Of a stretch of DNA of 11,466 nt, positions 8,760 through 11,466 are shown one piece after another. The position numbers and the translations under genes were made by a program. This DNA is from Clostridiales bacterium (GTDB lineage: Bacteria > Bacillota > Clostridia > Lachnospirales > Lachnospiraceae), in assembly GCA_019418195.1 (NCBI GenBank), contig DYCJ01000069.1, forward strand, positions 1 to 11,466, read 5' to 3'. Every line of letters starts with the position of its first letter. Position 1 is the first letter of the stretch. The notes beneath the pieces were generated by a model. That model did not search any database. It was not told the origin of the DNA and saw nothing but the letters and a program-made list of their open reading frames with translations.

Positions 8760-8788
8760 ATTCTACTGGAAAACAATATAAAAATCAA
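8760..8788 (-). promoter_or_regulatory. Candidate sigma-A promoter for plsX-acpP
   Basis: On the minus strand TTGATT (8783-8788) and TAGAAT (8760-8765) are separated by exactly 17 bases. Transcription would start near 8753 and give a short leader of about 20 bases before plsX. The element begins right after the T-tract of the rpmF terminator, which is where a new promoter is needed. Near-repeats of CTACTGRAA (plus strand) at 8749-8757 and 8763-8771 flank and overlap the -10 and could be an operator. Confidence 0.6.
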
Positions 8789-8789
8789 C

Positions 8790-8827
8790 AAAAAAAAGAC
8801 GCAAAACACAAAGTTTTTACGTCTTTT
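8790..8827 (-). terminator. Intrinsic terminator after rpmF
   Basis: On the minus strand, 15 bases after the rpmF stop, AAAAGACG pairs with CGTCTTTT (8794-8801 with 8820-8827). The stem extends inward through a T-G pair and an A/T run. Eight T residues follow (8797 down to 8790). This is a convincing intrinsic terminator separating rpmF from plsX. Confidence 0.88.
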
Positions 8828-8842
8828 ACCTGTGCTTTCAGA

Positions 8843-9022
8843 TTAGTCAACAGAGATGATCTCACGCTTGTTGTATGCGCCGCATGCTTTGCACACGCGA
8901 TGTGGCATCATAAGTTCGCCGCACTTGCTGCATTTTACAAGGTTCGGAGCGCTCATCTTCCAGTTAGCTCTTCTCTTATCTCTTCTTGCCTTTGAAGATT
9001 TATTCTTTGGACAGATTGACAT
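8843..9022 (-). CDS. rpmF: 50S ribosomal protein L32
   Basis: L32 is a small structural protein of the large ribosomal subunit. The 59-residue product begins MSICPKNKSSKARRDKRRAN, the usual basic N-terminus that threads into rRNA. It then carries a zinc ribbon formed by Cys31, Cys34, Cys44 and Cys47 (CSKC...CKAC) and ends in NKREIISVD. All four cysteines are present, so it is the zinc-binding form rather than the cysteine-free type some bacteria use when zinc is scarce. The AAGGAGGTG ribosome binding site (9029-9037) is nearly a perfect match to 16S rRNA and lies inside the last codons of the upstream DUF177 gene, whose stop is only 3 bases before this ATG. That implies co-transcription and probably translational coupling. 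A strong terminator follows. Confidence 0.97.
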   Translation of the reverse strand: MSICPKNKSSKARRDKRRANWKMSAPNLVKCSKCGELMMPHRVCKACGAYNKREIISVD

Positions 9023-9025
9023 AGG

Positions 9026-9553
9026 TTACACCTCCTTAAAATTCTTAAATAAGTCACGGACAACTGACATTCTAGGATCAAGCCCCGGATCTTCACAGTC
9101 ACAGGACCCCGTATTCAGATTCCGGCCGCACACTCTGCACAAGCCTTTGCAGTCTTCATGGCAGAGCACCTTTTCCGGCCATTCTGACAAAATCTCATAA
9201 AAGAGCATTTTGTCCACGTCAAGATGATATCCGTCAATAAAGTTTGATTCATCCAGCTCCTCTGTCAGTTCTGCGTCGGAGAGACCTATGTCTACATGCC
9301 TTGTAAAATTCAGTACAAAGTCATATCTGACATCCTCCAGGCATCGGTCACACGGGATCAGAACGGTAAGGCCTGCATCGGCCTTGATGAGCAGTTCTTT
9401 TCCTTTGATATGCTCTGCCCGGACGTGAACCGGCTCACTTTCAGCGACCGGATAATCCCCGGACTTCAGATGGATCATATCCATCGTGAGCGGCACAGTC
9501 TCCTCCACTGTCTTATGCTGGTCTGACAAAACGTCTGATAGGTTGATTAACAT
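9026..9553 (-). CDS. yceD: DUF177 family protein (YceD-like, large-subunit rRNA accumulation)
   Basis: This 175-residue cytosolic protein belongs to DUF177, whose E. coli and plant members have been linked to 23S rRNA accumulation; the mechanism is unresolved. The sequence shows CDRC (68-71) in the middle and a conserved cysteine-rich C-terminus, CHEDCKGLCRVCGRNLN then CDC (131-153), followed by DPRMSVVRDLF. The cysteine spacing suggests a metal site, probably zinc, but this is inference. It is the first gene of a unit with rpmF, an arrangement conserved from Firmicutes to E. coli. ATG at 9553 has AGGAG (9563-9567) at 9-base spacing, and a strong promoter lies just upstream, giving a leader of roughly 20 bases. 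The gene symbol follows E. coli usage. Confidence 0.92.
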   Translation of the reverse strand: MLINLSDVLSDQHKTVEETVPLTMDMIHLKSGDYPVAESEPVHVRAEHIKGKELLIKADAGLTVLIPCDRCLEDVRYDFVLNFTRHVDIGLSDAELTEELDESNFIDGYHLDVDKMLFYEILSEWPEKVLCHEDCKGLCRVCGRNLNTGSCDCEDPGLDPRMSVVRDLFKNFKEV

Positions 9554-9582
9554 AGTTGTTTTCTCCTATTCATACCTAAACC

Positions 9583-9610
9583 ATTATATCACGGAAAATG
9601 TGTTTGTCAA
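9583..9610 (-). promoter_or_regulatory. Strong sigma-A promoter for yceD-rpmF
   Basis: On the minus strand a perfect TTGACA (9605-9610) and a perfect TATAAT (9583-9588) are 16 bases apart, and a TG dinucleotide one base before TATAAT makes an extended -10. Transcription should start near 9576. Such a near-consensus promoter fits the heavy demand for a ribosomal protein. Confidence 0.9.
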
Positions 9611-9632
9611 CCAAGAAATGCACAAAATATTG

Positions 9633-9667
9633 ATTAACTTCAGCATTAACTTCAGCTTAACTTCTGC
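9633..9667. repeat. Three tandem repeats of ATTAACTTCAGC upstream of the yceD promoter
   Basis: Read on the plus strand, ATTAACTTCAGC occurs at 9633-9644 and again, identical, at 9645-9656. A third copy, TTAACTTCTGC (9657-9667), lacks the first A and has one change. The TTAACT cores recur at 12 and 11 bases, about one helical turn. The array lies between the lipoprotein stop codon and the yceD promoter, about 22 bases upstream of the -35. It is not an inverted repeat, so it is not a terminator; a tandem regulator site is possible. Confidence 0.75.
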
Positions 9668-9673
9668 ATATCT

Positions 9674-10195
9674 TTATTCTTCTGTCACGGCACTGATTTC
9701 CAGCGTAGATACGCTGTCTCCGTCCAGTCCGACCGTCAGCTCCGTATCACCTTTGGCATAGACCATCTCTGTTGAAGACTCTGACTCCGGATCACCGTAT
9801 GCCTCTGTCACTTCGTCCTTTGTGCTGCCGATGCTGATTCCTTCGTCAGTTGACACTGTATCATCCATAAACACAACGGACAGGACATAATCTTTGTCAT
9901 CCACCGGATAGGTATTAAGCTGGAATCCCGGATATGTATACACCTTGTCCAGACCTTCAAACGCACAGCTCTCTGACTCGAAGTAGTCATCTGCCTCTCC
10001 CAGTTCTTCCACAACCGCAGATGCATCTGCATTCATCTCGATAACTGTGGAGCCGCTCGTGAATGTAAATCCGTCTCCTCCTGATGACTGAGAACTTCCT
10101 GAACCGGAACCGCTCTGAGTATCAGAGCCTCCGCAGGCTGTCAGTGCCAGTGCCGTTACCGCCGCCGTTGCCAGTAATACCATTTTTCTTTTCAT
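9674..10195 (-). CDS. Putative lipoprotein with two similar BamE/BLIP-like halves
   Basis: This 173-residue protein should be exported and lipid-anchored. It has a short signal peptide (MKRK then a hydrophobic Ala/Leu run) and a lipobox LTAC with the acylated Cys at 21. A Ser/Gly-rich linker covers about 22-42. The remainder is acidic and looks like two copies of one fold. About 50-112 has VIEMNADASAVVEELGEADD then VYTYPGFQL. About 119-170 has ISIGSTKDEVTEAYGDPESE then VYAKGDTEL and a closing strand. The GSTKDEV...YGDP pattern is reminiscent of BLIP or SmpA/BamE-type modules; I infer that from memory. ATG at 10195 follows AGGAGG at good spacing. It lies 38 bases after the SGNH gene on the same strand, so it may assist that system at the membrane. 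Exact function unknown. Confidence 0.85.
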   Translation of the reverse strand: MKRKMVLLATAAVTALALTACGGSDTQSGSGSGSSQSSGGDGFTFTSGSTVIEMNADASAVVEELGEADDYFESESCAFEGLDKVYTYPGFQLNTYPVDDKDYVLSVVFMDDTVSTDEGISIGSTKDEVTEAYGDPESESSTEMVYAKGDTELTVGLDGDSVSTLEISAVTEE

Positions 10196-10233
10196 TTTTC
10201 TTACCTCCTGAATATAAATATATTAAAGCAATC

Positions 10234-11301
10234 CTAATAACTGATGATCTCACCGTATTCCTCAAGTTCCTTATACTGAGCCTCTTCCATCTCTTCATAG
10301 AACCTGATTTTCTCCGCATAGACTTCGGCGTACTCCGGATCTTCCCGGTAGTCTGTCAGATCATAATTCTCAGTCAGGTATTCGCCGAAGTATTTTGACA
10401 GCTTTTCCGCGCCCGCCAGATTCAGATGCAATCCTGCGTCATAGGTGTCGGTACTGTAATCGATCCCTATCTCGTCAGCCATCTTTTCATAATTAAAGTA
10501 ATCCAGTCCGTATTTGTCCGCATATTCGACGATCTGTTCATCCCACTCATCATACCAGTGCGGATAAAGACTGGGGGATTTGACAAGCACAAGCTTGATC
10601 CCGTTCTCCTCACAGAGTTCTCTCATTTTGTCCAGATATTCCATGGCTTTATCGCCCAGTGTGTAATCCGATAACTTCTCAGGCTCGGGGAATCCGTCCA
10701 CCGGCCGCACATCCACGCGCATATAGTATCCGTTATGTGATACTTTATCCTTATGGAACATATATTCCACATCCTCAGCCGACAGTTCCGACCACCTGGA
10801 ATGATATCTGAGGATCGGGAAAATATAATCCAGCATATTTTCCTCCTCTGTCATAGACGCCTGTATCGCCCCGATCTTGGAGGAAGACATCTTCATTCCA
10901 TCGATCGACATACGATTATACGCCTCGCTCTGGGGTTCATTATATTTCATAGCCAGGACATTGAACACAACGACCTTGGGAGTCTCGTACCGGAGAGTAT
11001 CCTCCAGGAGATAATAGGACTGCCAGGTAAGCTGCTGGGCAGAACCTCTGATATAGCTTGTGATTCCGAAATCTTCATAGAGTGTGATCGGAGAGAAGTT
11101 CTCATAGACTTCACAGTCTCCCACGAAAATCACCTCATGGTCAGTCGTCTCCTGGTAATACTCTTCCACCATCGCCCCTTCCGGGATATCAGACATATAC
11201 TTTGGCATCAAAAGCCGCTGGAGCAGGAAGAGGATTACCAGCATGGCGGCGAGAAAGACAGCAAGAACCGCAGTCCGTTTCGCAATTTTCTTAGTTTTCA
11301 T
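10234..11301 (-). CDS. Membrane-anchored SGNH-fold protein (DltD/AlgX-like), partner of MBOAT
   Basis: This 355-residue protein has a basic N-terminus and one membrane segment (about 10-32), so most of it should face outside. The body resembles SGNH/GDSL-type acyl-transfer proteins that work with MBOAT enzymes in O-acylating polysaccharides or cell-wall polymers. The first block is VIFVGDCEVYENFSP (58-71); the position normally held by the nucleophilic Ser is Cys63. RGSAQQLTWQSYYLLEDTL (85-103) follows, and DAGLHLNLAGAEKL (288-301) supplies the expected Asp288 and His292. The tail after about 315 is rich in Glu and Tyr. ATG at 11301 has AAGGAGC 4 bases upstream and lies 12 bases after the MBOAT stop. 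Substrate and polymer are unknown. It could be catalytic through Cys, or a non-catalytic carrier. Confidence 0.85.
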   Translation of the reverse strand: MKTKKIAKRTAVLAVFLAAMLVILFLLQRLLMPKYMSDIPEGAMVEEYYQETTDHEVIFVGDCEVYENFSPITLYEDFGITSYIRGSAQQLTWQSYYLLEDTLRYETPKVVVFNVLAMKYNEPQSEAYNRMSIDGMKMSSSKIGAIQASMTEEENMLDYIFPILRYHSRWSELSAEDVEYMFHKDKVSHNGYYMRVDVRPVDGFPEPEKLSDYTLGDKAMEYLDKMRELCEENGIKLVLVKSPSLYPHWYDEWDEQIVEYADKYGLDYFNYEKMADEIGIDYSTDTYDAGLHLNLAGAEKLSKYFGEYLTENYDLTDYREDPEYAEVYAEKIRFYEEMEEAQYKELEEYGEIISY

Positions 11302-11313
11302 ACCTGCTCCTTC

Positions 11314-11466
11314 CTAAAACTGATTATAGATAAACTGGCTCTGGTCATATCCGATGCCGTATGCCCCGAATACAATGACCACAAGCGTCAATGCGCCAAA
11401 CACAATATACTTCCACGCTGCCGGCGAGCTGAAAATCACATCTCTCACACTGCCTCTTCTCTCCTG
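11314..11466 (-). CDS. MBOAT family O-acyltransferase, C-terminal end only
   Basis: Fifty residues and a TAG stop are visible; the gene runs off the right edge of the window. The fragment has a charged loop (QERRGSVRD), one hydrophobic helix (about YIVFGALTLVVIVFGAYGIG) and the ending QSQFIYNQF. That final hydrophobic helix with a FIYxQF end is the characteristic C-terminus of DltB/AlgI-type membrane-bound O-acyltransferases, which pass acyl groups across the membrane to extracellular polymers. The adjacent SGNH protein 12 bases downstream supports the assignment. The catalytic His of MBOAT proteins lies outside the window, so activity cannot be judged. Confidence 0.75.
   Translation of the reverse strand, partial: QERRGSVRDVIFSSPAAWKYIVFGALTLVVIVFGAYGIGYDQSQFIYNQF

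Noticed and set aside
8732..8790. FapR-like or FabT-like operator at plsX
   Set aside because: No palindrome resembling the known sites is visible; only a short direct repeat is present.
8732..8809. Hydrophobic N-terminal extension of PlsX that looks like a signal or membrane segment
   Set aside because: It is a read-through of the promoter and terminator T-tract. The real start at 8731 has AGGAGG at 7 bases and begins at the family's normal N-terminus.
8856..9200. Plus-strand open frame covering rpmF and the end of yceD
   Set aside because: It is the antisense shadow of two well-supported minus-strand genes and shows no recognisable product.
9633..9667. CRISPR-like array
   Set aside because: The three units are contiguous, 11-12 bases long and without spacers.

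Overview
This window reads as a chromosomal segment of an anaerobic Clostridia member, most likely Lachnospiraceae. That placement rests on the family content, the moderate GC, strong AGGAGG-type ribosome binding sites and the Firmicutes-type order plsX-acpP-rnc-smc-ftsY. I could not run any database search, so it is an inference. Nearly all the DNA is coding and, apart from the first gene, everything lies on the minus strand. No gap exceeds about 120 bases. I see no mobile element, CRISPR array, tRNA or rRNA.

Reading in the direction of transcription (right to left), the window opens with an envelope cluster cut by the right edge. It holds the tail of an MBOAT membrane O-acyltransferase, a membrane-anchored SGNH-fold protein whose predicted nucleophile position is Cys instead of Ser, and a small lipoprotein with two similar halves. 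The first two form a typical polysaccharide or cell-wall O-acylation pair. The lipoprotein may be an accessory part.

A 120-base spacer follows, with three direct repeats (11-12 base period) and a near-perfect sigma-A promoter with an extended -10. This drives the DUF177/YceD gene and rpmF (ribosomal protein L32, 59 aa), which end in a strong intrinsic terminator. A second promoter directly after it starts plsX-acpP (phospholipid and fatty-acid synthesis). A 10-bp GC-based hairpin then separates acpP from rnc, with little room for a new promoter, so it probably acts as a partial terminator or processing site. Next come rnc (RNase III), smc (chromosome condensation) and ftsY (SRP receptor). Where many Firmicutes have ylxM-ffh, this window has a threonine ammonia-lyase with one ACT domain and a DUF1653 protein.

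The minus-strand run converges on the 3' end of a plus-strand PRPP synthetase gene, with one shared bidirectional hairpin terminator between them.

Most of the window is conserved housekeeping. The parts most worth a second look are the MBOAT/SGNH(Cys)/lipoprotein cluster, the triple repeat upstream of the yceD promoter, the acpP-rnc hairpin, and the attachment of ilvA and DUF1653 to the rnc-smc-ftsY block. Nothing here is clearly a wholly new system.
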